Of a stretch of 64,000 nt of DNA, positions 1 to 10,025 are shown piece by piece. Numbering within the stretch: the first letter of the stretch is position 1; each line of letters begins with the position of its first letter. The notes under the pieces are model-generated. The model was not told the origin of the DNA. It did not search any database and saw nothing but the letters and a program-made list of their open reading frames with translations. Source of the DNA: Mesostigma viride (lineage: Eukaryota > Streptophyta > Mesostigmatophyceae > Mesostigmatales > Mesostigmataceae); the NCBI GenBank assembly GCA_009746045.1, contig RPFO01000595.1:1-64000 (forward strand). Reading direction: 5' to 3'. Position numbers and translations under genes: made by a program.

Positions 1-640
<640 letters not shown>

Positions 641-703
641 ACCCCCCCCCCTTTTACAAACACCATAATTCTGCCAACGTCACTCTTCCTGGACCGTGTG
701 ATA

Positions 704-1107
704 GTTACGCCCGCCGTCGTTTCTTGTCTTACTGGAAGAGCACATGACCAACATTGGTTGTGCTAGTTACGCCCGCCGTCGTTTCTTTTGCCTTTTCGAT
801 GTCGAAATATATCTCGGGAAAGATGCACCCCCGTCAGTTAACTTGTCATCTTGTAAGCTCAATCTTTCCATGATAGTTACGCCCGCCGTCGTTTCTTTTG
901 CATCTTCGATGTCGAAGTGTTTGTCGTGAAAGTTGCATCCCCGTCAGCTTCTTGTAAGATCAATGTTTCATGATAGTTACGCCCGCCGTCGTTTCTTTTT
1001 TATTTTCGATGTCGAAGAATATGTCGTGAAAGTTGCAGCGCGTTCGTGTCCATTGTGATCTTGTGATATCAAAGTTTCCCATGATAGTTACGCCCGCCGT
1101 CGTTTCT
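704..1107 (+). repeat. Array of five 21-bp palindromic elements
   Basis: Five nearly identical copies begin at 704, 766, 876, 976 and 1087. Each has GTTACGCC, a CGCC centre, then GTCGTTTCT. Copies 2 to 5 are separated by about 80-90 bp of related sequence that includes TTCGATGTCGAA, so the array looks like a degenerate tandem repeat. It lies between the microsatellite and the first gene. These are the first members of the element family found through 10.6 kb. Confidence 0.9.
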
Positions 1108-1217
1108 GTTGCTTCTCGTTCGTTTAAAATATCTAATGAAGTTTTTACCATCGTTCACCTAAAACAAATTACTTTAAATCTGCACCCGTTAAACCACACC
1201 CCCCTCGAAATGACTCC

Positions 1218-1457
1218 ATGGTTGCAGAACAAATGTCAGAAGAAGAACAAAAAAAATGCTTCGGAAACCACAAGCGCAAAAGGAAAGCCGATGACAATTT
1301 AGAGACCCTCTCGGAGGATGTGCCGGAGTTGGTTTCTTCGGATGACGAGTTTGAATACTCAAAAACATCAGGGGGACAAGTTCTTGAGAAAGCATGGAAG
1401 GTGTTTGTGACAAACGCGTTTGTGGAATGGATAAAAAAAAACTATTCCGAGGAATAG
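1218..1457 (+). CDS. Small charged protein with a basic cluster, unknown function
   Basis: A 79-residue ORF. A second in-frame ATG at 1233 follows a TTGCAG and may be the true start, giving 74 residues. The N-terminal part is acidic, then a KRKRK cluster at about residues 20-24 resembles a nuclear localisation signal, followed by an acidic stretch and a hydrophobic/basic C-terminus. No domain is recognised. It lies between the palindrome array and the MYND gene on the same strand, and an AT-rich stretch follows its stop. Coding status rests on position in the cluster and plausible composition only. Confidence 0.45.
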   Translation: MVAEQMSEEEQKKCFGNHKRKRKADDNLETLSEDVPELVSSDDEFEYSKTSGGQVLEKAWKVFVTNAFVEWIKKNYSEE

Positions 1458-1525
1458 TAACTTGTTATTATAAAATAATAAATTAATGTTTATGAATTTT
1501 TTTGTTCGTTTTTTCCCTGAAAAAG

Positions 1526-2281
1526 ATGGAGTCCGAGATCGTGAATGAAGTCTACGGAAGCGTCCTTCAAAACGTTTTCAAACAAGTTCGCTTTCTGTCG
1601 CGTGTCATATTCGAGGAAGTTCGAGTCGCGCAGGAGAGGACAGGCCGCCACTTGGCCGTTTTATTGGCGTTTGATTCGTTCAGCCAAATGGAGAGAATTA
1701 TGTACGCCCAGCTAGCTGATATGAACTTCTGTATTCAAGAGGGTTTTTTCAGACCACAGATGGATCTAAGAGTGCCCATAGACCCAAGGACGGAGTTCCG
1801 CCTTTTGGTGTCGTTCATTACAAAGGGGCCAAAGATAGAGTTGGGGGAAGAGGAAGGGGCTCAGCTTGGGTGCACCTACGGGCGCGCATTTTACCCGAAT
1901 GTTACGCATTCTCTGCGCGTGAGGGCTGATGCATGTGTAGGGGCAGTACCCCTCAACATGAACTTTTTCTTGCTCTCTGACCCGATCGTGAGGGATGGGG
2001 ATCGCATGCGTAGTACGCGAAAGTGCTCCAAGGAGGGGTGTGGGTGCGAAACAGGACCTCATATCAAGTGGTGTAGAGGATGTAGGGATGCCAGATATTG
2101 CAGTGAGGAGTGCCAGCGTGCGGACTGGAGTAGGCATAAGGATAGATGCGAACGTCTGAGGCAAGCGAGGGAGGTGCTGGCAGGGGTGAAGTGGGGGGTT
2201 AACGTGACGACGATACTGGATAAAACTATGGGGTCTGATGTCGACTTCTCCTTCAACTTCCACGACGGCTCTGCCTCTTAG
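1526..2281 (+). CDS. MYND-type zinc-finger protein
   Basis: A 251-residue protein from the ATG at 1526; upstream in-frame codons use only a TTG. Near residues 172-214 is a MYND-like cysteine/histidine cluster: CSKEGCGC, then CRGCRDARYC, CSEEC and HKDRC, close to the family pattern C-x2-C...C-x2-C...C-x3-C...H-x3-C. MYND fingers are protein-interaction modules, known in chromatin regulators and also in large DNA viruses. The first 170 residues show no recognised fold. An AT-rich stretch (about 1,460-1,500) precedes the gene and an AT-rich spacer follows. The zinc finger is clear; the role is not. Confidence 0.8.
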   Translation: MESEIVNEVYGSVLQNVFKQVRFLSRVIFEEVRVAQERTGRHLAVLLAFDSFSQMERIMYAQLADMNFCIQEGFFRPQMDLRVPIDPRTEFRLLVSFITKGPKIELGEEEGAQLGCTYGRAFYPNVTHSLRVRADACVGAVPLNMNFFLLSDPIVRDGDRMRSTRKCSKEGCGCETGPHIKWCRGCRDARYCSEECQRADWSRHKDRCERLRQAREVLAGVKWGVNVTTILDKTMGSDVDFSFNFHDGSAS

Positions 2282-2355
2282 AAAAACTTGAAATGTAGAG
2301 TAATAACTTGTTTATATGATGTTATATTTAATGTTTAATGTTTAATGTTTATAAC

Positions 2356-2379
2356 GTATCATTTTCCTCCTACGCGCAG
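2356..2379 (+). promoter_or_regulatory. GTAT...GCAG leader before ATG 2383
   Basis: A 24-bp stretch starting GTATCAT and ending CGCGCAG directly before GAA-ATG. The same layout precedes three later genes. It looks like a miniature intron or a splice-acceptor leader, but is far shorter than the 121-442-bp introns of the neighbouring gene. Confidence 0.4.
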
Positions 2380-2382
2380 GAA

Positions 2383-2583
2383 ATGGTGGAGGTTAAGGAG
2401 AGTTTGGCCAAAAGGCAAAGGACCGACACACTTCGACATAATGGAAGGAGTCTTCCATTGTACATCAAAAAAATAGTCGAGGATTACTGGCTCGCTTCCG
2501 ACTCGACTCCTCGTCCGAGTCCGGTGATACCGGACAGTGTCAAAGTCTGGAAGGTTTCAGCACATCAATCGCACATTGAATAG
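2383..2583 (+). CDS. Small protein of unknown function (66 aa)
   Basis: Start chosen at 2383, just after the GTAT...GCAG leader. An earlier in-frame ATG at 2338 would put the AT-rich leader into the protein (81 aa). The product is charged at the N-terminus with a KRQR cluster, followed by an aromatic middle segment (YIKKIVEDYWL) and a serine/proline-rich tail. No family recognised. A palindromic element at 2617 lies 34 bp after the stop. Confidence 0.5.
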   Translation: MVEVKESLAKRQRTDTLRHNGRSLPLYIKKIVEDYWLASDSTPRPSPVIPDSVKVWKVSAHQSHIE

Positions 2584-2616
2584 ATAATGTTTTATCGCCA
2601 TATTGCTGTTCGACAA

Positions 2617-2637
2617 GTTGCGCCTTGGGGCGTTTCT
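2617..2637 (+). repeat. 21-bp palindromic element, 3' flank
   Basis: Arms GTTGCGCC and GGCGTTTCT around a TTGG centre, so CGCC pairs fully with GGCG. It lies between the stop at 2583 and the AT-rich region before the next gene. Confidence 0.85.
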
Positions 2638-2722
2638 TTGCGCCAAATTTAAACCTTCGTATTAATAAACAAGTACAATAAAAAAATTTCAAAACGTTTT
2701 TTGAATTTTATTTTCCGGGGCC

Positions 2723-2747
2723 GGTATGTTATCGTAACTTGTCGCAG
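2723..2747 (+). promoter_or_regulatory. GTATGTT...CGCAG leader before ATG 2748
   Basis: 25 bp beginning GTATGTT and ending TCGCAG, immediately followed by ATG. It is preceded by GGGGCCG and an AT-rich stretch (about 2,660-2,715) that could be a promoter. The GGCCGGTATGTT...TCGCAG-ATGTCC arrangement is shared with the leader at 3,876. Confidence 0.45.
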
Positions 2748-3614
2748 ATGTCCGGTTCGACGGAAGATTCGTCCGATTCGTCTAGTCACCTCCTGATGGA
2801 GGATTGGCAACGACTTCAACAACACCAAGCGGTTGCCACTGTCATTCAGAGTGTTGCTCGCTCAATAGGGGCGCCGCGCAAGTGTGATGTGTCCACTTGC
2901 AAGAAAACCGCTCTCGGATTTGACTTGTATTGCCGAAAGCACGAAGAACATTCTCGTCACATCGAAAATGCCCTCAGTCGCGGACTTGGAATGGCGGGCG
3001 CCCTCGGACCTGGATTGGCGGGGGGGGCCCTGCGACTTCGCCTGGACATGACTGTCGGAGAGGTCGTGGGTGTAAATTTTGATTTCACCAGGGGAGACGA
3101 GTACTTCCTTGAAGATTGGATAGTCAAAGACTCCGCGACAGGTGCGGACTTGGCAAAGGGAGGCTACGTTGCCGGCGCCCAAGAAAATGGTTGGAGTAGC
3201 TTGAGATGCTTTTTGATGACGACACCTTTTGCCGACTCGCGTGACACGGATGTAAGCGAACTTTATCGGCGTATGTGTTTTGCACTCGCCGACATTCCGC
3301 TGATAACTCAACGAGAGTTCGATTTTCGCGTGGAAACAAAAGCCAAAGCGATTGTATCCGGCGTGAAGGCGATTGTGGAGGAGGAGCAGGATTCTCTGTG
3401 TGCAGAGTATTTGGAGAGAGTGGCCCCGATGAAGACGAGGAGGTCCGAAATCTATCCTGACACCGGCAACAAGGAGGCAAAGTTGGTGGCCGCCAAAGAA
3501 GAGATGTTCGCTCGTGTCGATGAAATGGCGGCGAAAGAGGTTCCGAGAGTTCGCTCGATCGGTTGTTGCAAAACCTGCAGAGAGTGGAACGAGTCGCGGG
3601 ACAGTCTATATTGA
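2748..3614 (+). CDS. Zinc-knuckle-like protein A, paralogue of the next gene
   Basis: A 288-residue protein starting at the ATG directly after a GCAG. Near residues 46-64 is C-x4-C-K-K-x9-C-x2-H (KCDVSTCKK...YCRKHE), a likely zinc-binding site. The next gene has the same spacing (KCRDRKCKK...LCGEHI), so the two are paralogues sharing an N-terminal module. The middle is mixed alpha/beta-like. The C-terminus has another CC-x2-C cluster (GCCKTCREW). No known family is recognised. Two palindromic elements (3,620 and 3,760) lie in its 3' flank. Confidence 0.65.
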   Translation: MSGSTEDSSDSSSHLLMEDWQRLQQHQAVATVIQSVARSIGAPRKCDVSTCKKTALGFDLYCRKHEEHSRHIENALSRGLGMAGALGPGLAGGALRLRLDMTVGEVVGVNFDFTRGDEYFLEDWIVKDSATGADLAKGGYVAGAQENGWSSLRCFLMTTPFADSRDTDVSELYRRMCFALADIPLITQREFDFRVETKAKAIVSGVKAIVEEEQDSLCAEYLERVAPMKTRRSEIYPDTGNKEAKLVAAKEEMFARVDEMAAKEVPRVRSIGCCKTCREWNESRDSLY

Positions 3615-3619
3615 TATGA

Positions 3620-3640
3620 GTTGCGCCCGCCGGCGTTTCT
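3620..3640 (+). repeat. 21-bp palindromic element, 3' flank
   Basis: GTTGCGCC, centre CGCC, GGCGTTTCT; the four-base stem is fully paired. It starts 6 bp after the stop of the preceding gene. Confidence 0.85.
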
Positions 3641-3759
3641 CTGGTCTTGAATGCCCCCCCTCTACATACACATTATATTGTCTGGACATTCGTATGTAGT
3701 GACAATCGTAGTCGATGTGATTGCCATTCGTTTGTACGTAGAAAGTGGTTGTTGAGGAA

Positions 3760-3780
3760 GTTGCGCCCCAGGGCGTTTCT
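3760..3780 (+). repeat. 21-bp palindromic element, second copy in the 3' flank
   Basis: GTTGCGCC, centre CCAG, GGCGTTTCT; stem fully paired. It lies 115 bp upstream of the next gene's leader. Confidence 0.85.
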
Positions 3781-3875
3781 TTGTTGCATTTTCTTCAAAT
3801 TTTAGCTCGCATAAATAGATGAAGATGACTTAATAAATGCCAGTTTTTTTTAATAATATAAACTACTCGCGGCCG

Positions 3876-3894
3876 GTATGTTCTGGTTTCGCAG
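3876..3894 (+). promoter_or_regulatory. GTATGTT...CGCAG leader before ATG 3895
   Basis: 19 bp from GTATGTT to TCGCAG, directly followed by ATGTCC. It is almost the same as the leader at 2,723 but 6 bp shorter. At 19 bp it would be an extremely short intron, so a transcription or trans-splicing signal is as likely. An AT-rich run (TTTTTTTTAATAATATAAA) lies just upstream. Confidence 0.45.
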
Positions 3895-4629
3895 ATGTCC
3901 AGTCTGACGGTCGACATAAGGGGACGTCCATATCAGGACGCTGTTTTCCGGATTTTTGAGAAGGATCCCGAAAAGAAGTGCCGGGATAGGAAATGTAAAA
4001 AGCTGTCAATTACCGACATGGGTCTGTGTGGGGAACACATCGTAGCTTTTGGAAAGGACATGATTTCCCGTCATTTGCAACAATACGTTGACAACAATTG
4101 TGTGGGAGGGGCGCAGATGGACGTCCTTCTTGAGGATGGAGTGGACGGAGCCAAAAGGGCTGTAATTCGGCTGTCGGAAATGGATGATGACAAAGAGGAC
4201 GTGAACATTCGCCTTAAGAGGCACGACGATAACACGGCCGATTGTGTGTTTGGGTCTCGAGGAGTGGCGGATGAGAGGCAGGTCTTCCATGATGCCGCGG
4301 AGAAGGTGGTGGAATGGATGATGGGTTGGTCAAATCTTGACGTTCGCATATTCAACCGTCTGACGTCTGATTTCCTTCTCCGGGGAAGTTTCAAGATGGT
4401 TGACCGTGCAAGGCAGTCCAGGAACCAGGTATCCGTTTCCATGGCCAGTCCGATCGCACGCATGATTGAGGGGGGCCCTCTTCCGCGCAACCTTGCCTCG
4501 AGATTTCGAAAATACCGTGAAGGGCTCGACCGAAAATCAGCAGCGATTTCCCATTCGCGAACCACTTATGGGTCGACGGAGGTGGTAACGGAATTTTTTT
4601 GCATTTCCTTGCCAATTGATTCTTTATGA
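3895..4629 (+). CDS. Zinc-knuckle-like protein B, paralogue of the previous gene
   Basis: A 244-residue protein starting right after the GTATGTT...GCAG leader. Residues about 30-51 carry C-x4-C-K-K-x10-C-x2-H, matching protein A. Beyond that motif the two differ. The middle contains DVNIRLKRHDD and a later helical segment; the C-terminus is basic (RFRKYREGLDRKS). No family recognised. The shared motif, the matching leader and tandem arrangement suggest an old gene duplication. Confidence 0.65.
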   Translation: MSSLTVDIRGRPYQDAVFRIFEKDPEKKCRDRKCKKLSITDMGLCGEHIVAFGKDMISRHLQQYVDNNCVGGAQMDVLLEDGVDGAKRAVIRLSEMDDDKEDVNIRLKRHDDNTADCVFGSRGVADERQVFHDAAEKVVEWMMGWSNLDVRIFNRLTSDFLLRGSFKMVDRARQSRNQVSVSMASPIARMIEGGPLPRNLASRFRKYREGLDRKSAAISHSRTTYGSTEVVTEFFCISLPIDSL

Positions 4630-4669
4630 GGGACATAGAGTTGTTTGTATAGAGAGTGAATTGACGAAA

Positions 4670-4690
4670 GTTGCGACGGCGGTCGCATCT
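4670..4690 (+). repeat. 21-bp palindromic element, compensated variant
   Basis: GTTGCGAC, centre GGCG, GTCGCATCT. Stem positions 7/14 are A-T instead of C-G, and 4/17 are G-C instead of G-T, so pairing is kept by paired changes. It lies in the 3' flank of protein B. Confidence 0.8.
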
Positions 4691-4782
4691 TTTAGTGCGT
4701 CGTTCTCTTGTTATGAATCTCTGTTCATTCTGAATTATAACGTTGTTTGTACCTTGACATAATGATGCATTTTTTGTATTGA

Positions 4783-4803
4783 GTTGCGACGTGGGGCGCA
4801 TCT
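4783..4803 (+). repeat. 21-bp palindromic element before the multi-exon gene
   Basis: GTTGCGAC, centre GTGG, GGCGCATCT; one mismatch (A/G) inside the stem. It lies 12 bp upstream of the next leader. Confidence 0.75.
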
Positions 4804-4815
4804 TCCTGCTGACTC

Positions 4816-4851
4816 GTATGTTTTTTCCAATTTTTTTGTTTTGTGTTGCAG
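4816..4851 (+). promoter_or_regulatory. GTATGTT...TTGCAG leader before ATG 4852
   Basis: 36 bp from GTATGTT through a T-rich tract to TTGCAG, directly followed by ATG. This is the most intron-like of the four leaders, with a pyrimidine tract and a 3' AG. Confidence 0.5.
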
Positions 4852-7800
4852 ATGGAAAAGGGCGGCCCTACATCGCAGGTGGTCGGCGACTCTCCCCCTA
4901 GGGGGGAAGGGTCAGAAGGGCAACCAGTTCAGGCCCAAGGCGCCTCCCCACAACAGCCTCCTCACAAGCGTGCAAGGGAGGGCACGCCGCCCCCAATGGT
5001 GGAATCTGGTGTCAGCTTTGCCGCGGTCACTGGGAAGGATGAGTACCACGGTGGTCTTGAGATGGTGGACGATCCGGTTAAGCGGATTCAGATTGAGCGG
5101 TTTGAGCGACTCGCGAATGGCACTCGTGAACAGCAATTCGCGCTGTACCAAGACATCCTTAATGACAAACCTGAAGTCGCCAAGGTGCCTTATACCTCCA
5201 AGCGCACATTCATGCCTCGTTTCGAAACCCTGCTCCAGCAGGAGCTAAGGTTGCGTCGGTTGGCTCAGAATGCGCCAGAGACAGTAGCCGCCGCGCCCTC
5301 CCATGCCGCGCCTGCCGCAGTAGCCCAAAAGAGGGGGGAGAGTGTGCACGAGTCGGCCGCAGTGCCCTCAACCGCAAGGGATCCCCCCGCGACTTCCAAG
5401 CCGGTCGCGACGGGCGATATGCCCCCGCCGCGGCAGAGGGGAAGGGGGAAGGGGGTCGATGGAGGGGAAGTCCTCGATGTTTTCGATATGACGCTGGGCA
5501 ATTTGGAAGGTGGCGGGCCGATCTTCGTAAGTCTCCGCCCATTAAATTGATGTCGTGAAATACAATACGCATTTTTTTGCAATATTCGCCAGACATGTCA
5601 TTTCCGACAACTAAGCGGATTTTTACTTTCCGTTGAAATGTTCGCAGGGCCGGCAAGAGGATGTTGGTGCAAGAGAAGCCCGCTCAATGGCGGGAAGCAC
5701 CCAGGTACATGAGTGCGTCAGATTCCTCTCCGGTTTACTTGTATTGAAAAGGTTTGCGTGCGTATATCCTTGTTTATTTTTGTAGTAATTTTTTTCTTGT
5801 GAATGGACAATCGCGTTTGCTATTTTTACAGGGAAGTCCGTTCGAGCAGCAAGAGGGCGGTGACAGGAGGGGAAGTGGATCTTACGGTGGTTCCACTGCA
5901 GAGGGGGGAAGGGTAAGTTACCGTTGACTTACAAATTGAAAGTTTAGGTTCGTCCTCAATTGACAGAGTTACGACGGCCGGCGTTTCTCTACACTTTTCT
6001 TACATTAAAAATCTTCCGTTGATAATGTTCTTGCAGGAAGCCGGTCGTCAGGGTGGGGCAAATCTCCAGGGAGAGGGGGCTATCGCTGTCGGTGAGCCTG
6101 TGTCAGAGGGCGCGGGTGGAAGCGACGGCGATACTGCGAAAATGACACGCTTTAAGGAGCAAGCGGATGCTTATCAACTGAAGAAGTTGGCAAAGTGGGT
6201 TGTGGCCGAGGTGAGAACGGAAACAGCCCCACCTGAGGTACGGAACCAGATGATGACTCTCCATCAAGTCGCTGAGTTGATCGTGAAGAATGCGTGCGCG
6301 CCCGATGGCGCCACACAGCCTGAGGAGATCCCGAGCGCCAAGGCCTTGATAAAGTGGATGGAGGAGAACCTGTTCGAGGGCAAAGGGAAGGAGAGGAAGT
6401 GTAAACTGAAGACGGTGACGATGGCGGACGCCAAGACTCTGATCAAGATGTTGAAGGAACACGATGCCCGCCGGGACAAGTCTCCGAAGATCGCGAAGGG
6501 GTCGAAGAAAGCGGCTGAAGCAGCAGCGGTTGAGGGGAATGAGGTAAGTCTACCTCTGTTGTGAGGGGGGCTTTGTTCTTGAGGTCCACGTTTCATGTAG
6601 GTTGCGACGGCCGGCGTTTCTCAAGTGTGACACTTACTTCCTTTTGACTAACACTTACTTCCTTTCCTGATTTCGCATCGTTGAGGGAAATGAGCCAAGT
6701 GTACCTCTGTTGTGAGGGGGGCTCTGATCTTGAGGTTTAGGTTTCATCTAGGTTGCGACGGCCGGCGTTTCTCAAGTGTGACATTTACTTTATTCCTTTC
6801 GGTTATGCTTTCCTGATTTTTTCATATCATTGTTAAGGGGAACGAGGTAAGTATACCTCTGTCGTGAGGGGGGCTTTGATGTTGAGGTTCAGGTTTCATG
6901 TAGGTTGCGACGGCCGGCGTTTCTCAATCGGCATTTACTTTATTCCTTTTGGTTATGCTTTCCTGATTTTTTCGCATCAACGCAGTACGTGCAGGCCGAG
7001 AGGGCGACCCACGCGGCCATCCTGTACTCAATCAGCCTCGACCAGCACGCGCGCCGCGAGAACATGAAAATAGATAGTACGTGGACTGCTGCCGTCGACG
7101 AACACCAGAAGGGACTCTCCGAAGCACTTGCGACCTACAAGGGGAAGGCGCTGAAGGGAAAGGGGAAAGGAAAGGAGGTGGAGGTTGCGGATGCTCCCGT
7201 GTCTCTGCTTGAGAAATGGGAGAAGTCCCCGGTGTCGCAGGATGATGATGACATCCTGGATGTGAACGATGAGATCGCGAAGGGCAAACGGTTGCGGAAG
7301 CAGCTTGCCGTTCAGCCTCGGGACCTCGATGAGATGTCCAAAGCCTTGGTGCATCGAAATCGGGTGTGGACAAGGAACCTGTTCGTGGGGCCTCAGAAGC
7401 TCCTCGCACGAGACTTGCATCTGTCTAGAGCCGAGCAGAACGCCACCATTTTTGCAAACTCGGAGTCCGACTACGGCCACGACAAGCTGGTGATTCCTGT
7501 GTGGCGGTACTCGTTCCAGTTTTTGGCTGACCGGTGCCCCAACAGTTTTCATGACTGGATGAAAAAGGAAGGCACCCAGCGTCAGCTCGCGCAACTCTTC
7601 GGGGAGATGGGGGGGCACGGACAATGAAGGCTGGCTACGCTCGCGCAATGACTGACAAAGAGATTGATATCTACCTGCGAACGAGCTCGGCCAAGGGAAT
7701 GGCCGAAGCTGCTTCCACCGCGGTTCTGACAGGACCGGCCGATATTCTGGACTCACTTAAGCCCGTGGACGTGAGAAAGGCCGCGCTTTTGGACAGTTTG

Positions 7801-9963
7801 TGCAAGTCCGCCTGGGAGATGGCTCCACTCGAGAAGAAGCCACCGTTGCCGCCAGCCATTTGCGGCTTTCTCGTGCTGGACGGGAACCACTTTACCACAC
7901 TCATCAAATCGGTGAAATTCGAACTGGTCACCGACAATATGACGGTGGACCAAAGATCTGTGTGGTACCAGGCAATGCTGAATGGTTTCATGAAGGCGGA
8001 AAAGCTCAGGGTCGTTGCGCGGGGAGGGAAGGAGCAGGAGGTCACGAAGACCGTGGCCGCGGCGAAGCTGGAGGAGTGGGCAACTGATTGGACGAATTTC
8101 GGGGGGGTGGACGTGCAGATGCTCAAGGGTGAGACCATCCTGCCGACCTGGTGGCAGATCCGTGAACAGAAGGTAAGCCAGGTTGCGACCGCCGGCGTTT
8201 CTATAAGTGGTTTTCTTGTGTTAATTTCAGTATGCCATTAGTTCGGTCAAGATGCGACCGCCGGCGTTTCTATAAGGGGTTTTCATGTTCCACCTTAGCA
8301 TGCCATATTTTGGTCAAGATGCGACCGCCGGCGTTTCTGTCAGTCGTATTCTTGTTCTCAGTTGAGTTGTGCTTATTTGGGAGGACTGTCGATGTGTCTC
8401 TGCGCGTTGTTGCCCTACGGGGATGCAGGTTACCGAACAAGTCGGCAAGATGATCGAAGTTGTCAGGCAGCTCGGGAACGCCATGAACGCCGAGGACACA
8501 GCCCAAGCCAAGGCAACGTGGGGCTCAGCGCTGGGGGATGTGCACCGGGCCTACCAGGCATATGGACCCGTCAAGAGAGGGAAGGGCGTGTCTCTCCCAA
8601 CTCCTCTGTACGGCAAGATCTGGGCGATTGTGAAGCCCTTTTGGCAGAAAGGAGAGCAAGCCAAGGCCGAAGGGGACGGCGCAGGCGACAAGGCAGGAGG
8701 GGCTGAAGAGACGGACAAGTGGGGGCCGGACCAGAAGAACTTCATGCAGCGCTGGCTGTTCTGGTGTGAGGACCCTTTGAAGCCCGCTGTCGACGGCAAG
8801 CCGGCGATCGCACAGGATATCGCGGCTCGGCAAGACTTCCTTGACACGCGCCCTAAAGACAAGGCGCACGAACTGTCCATTTTCACCGCGCATCGGGAAC
8901 TTGCGAGTTTCCAGTACTTCGACAGCCTGATCCAAGCGCCGATCATGTCCTGTGAGGCCCCTCCCAGCAACCTGATAAAAATAATGGAAGTCGCCAAGAA
9001 TTTGATAGAGGCGGCAAAGCAATTCGCCCACATCAAGTTCCTGGAGAACCCCGAGCTGATGGCCGCTTGCAAACAACTAAACGGGACTTTCGACCCCGTA
9101 TTGGTGAGGGAGCACGTGTTTGGCGTGAAGCTGAAGGGCACCGTCGCCACGGACCTCGACAAGTTCATCGCCGACTGCCGCCTGACCAGAGACTTTTGGC
9201 GGGTGATCGTCACGGCCACGAGGGCGATCATTCTCACGCTGAGGGACCTTCCGCCGGCTAAAAGGAAAGTGGTCGACCAGAAGGACTGGAAGTTCCCGAG
9301 AGGGCTGCTCGCTTCCCACCCCCGTCATTTGTATGACGATTTGGGGGTGAAGACCAAACATCTGCTGGGTGTGCCACAGCAGGAGGCGGCGGCGGAGGAG
9401 GAGGTGCAGGCGGCGGCTAAGGAGGAGGGGACTGCCAAGGCCAAGAGGGGGTGGTGGGACAGGCTGGAAGCCTTCACCTATTGGGACGGGGTGAAGATGG
9501 GACCCGACTGGATCGCATACAGGACAATGACATGGAAGGAAAACGAAAAAAGAAAGGATCTGGTGGTGACGAAGGTGGTGGACGAGTTGTACACGGGGTC
9601 TGAAGACCTTCCTGGGAAGCTGAAGGACCAGGCGTTTGCTGTGCTGGACCTGACAGCTGACAGCAACGAGAAGTGGAGGAACCTGCGCGAGTGGGATCAA
9701 GACTGTATTCCGGTCGACAGCCAGATACCCTTACCCTCCTCCCGTTTGAGGTATGCCGCGTGGGATGTGGTTGACCAGATCACCAAGGCCCTGTTGAAGG
9801 GACCCTCCAGAGTTCTGCTGGTGTTCGGGTTACCCGCCCATATCCGCCGGTGGAAGCGCCTGGTCCGACTTATCAAATATCGGCTTCTTGAAGATGGGTG
9901 GCAAGACGTCGACATGGACTTTGCCGTGGTCGTGGACGACGAAGACGACGGGGATCATCATTC

Positions 9964-10025
<62 letters not shown>

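Noticed and set aside
2617-4803. Palindromic elements as bacterial-type intrinsic terminators
   Set aside because: Stems are only 4-5 bp, some lack a T run after them, and several copies lie inside spliced introns where termination would destroy the transcript.
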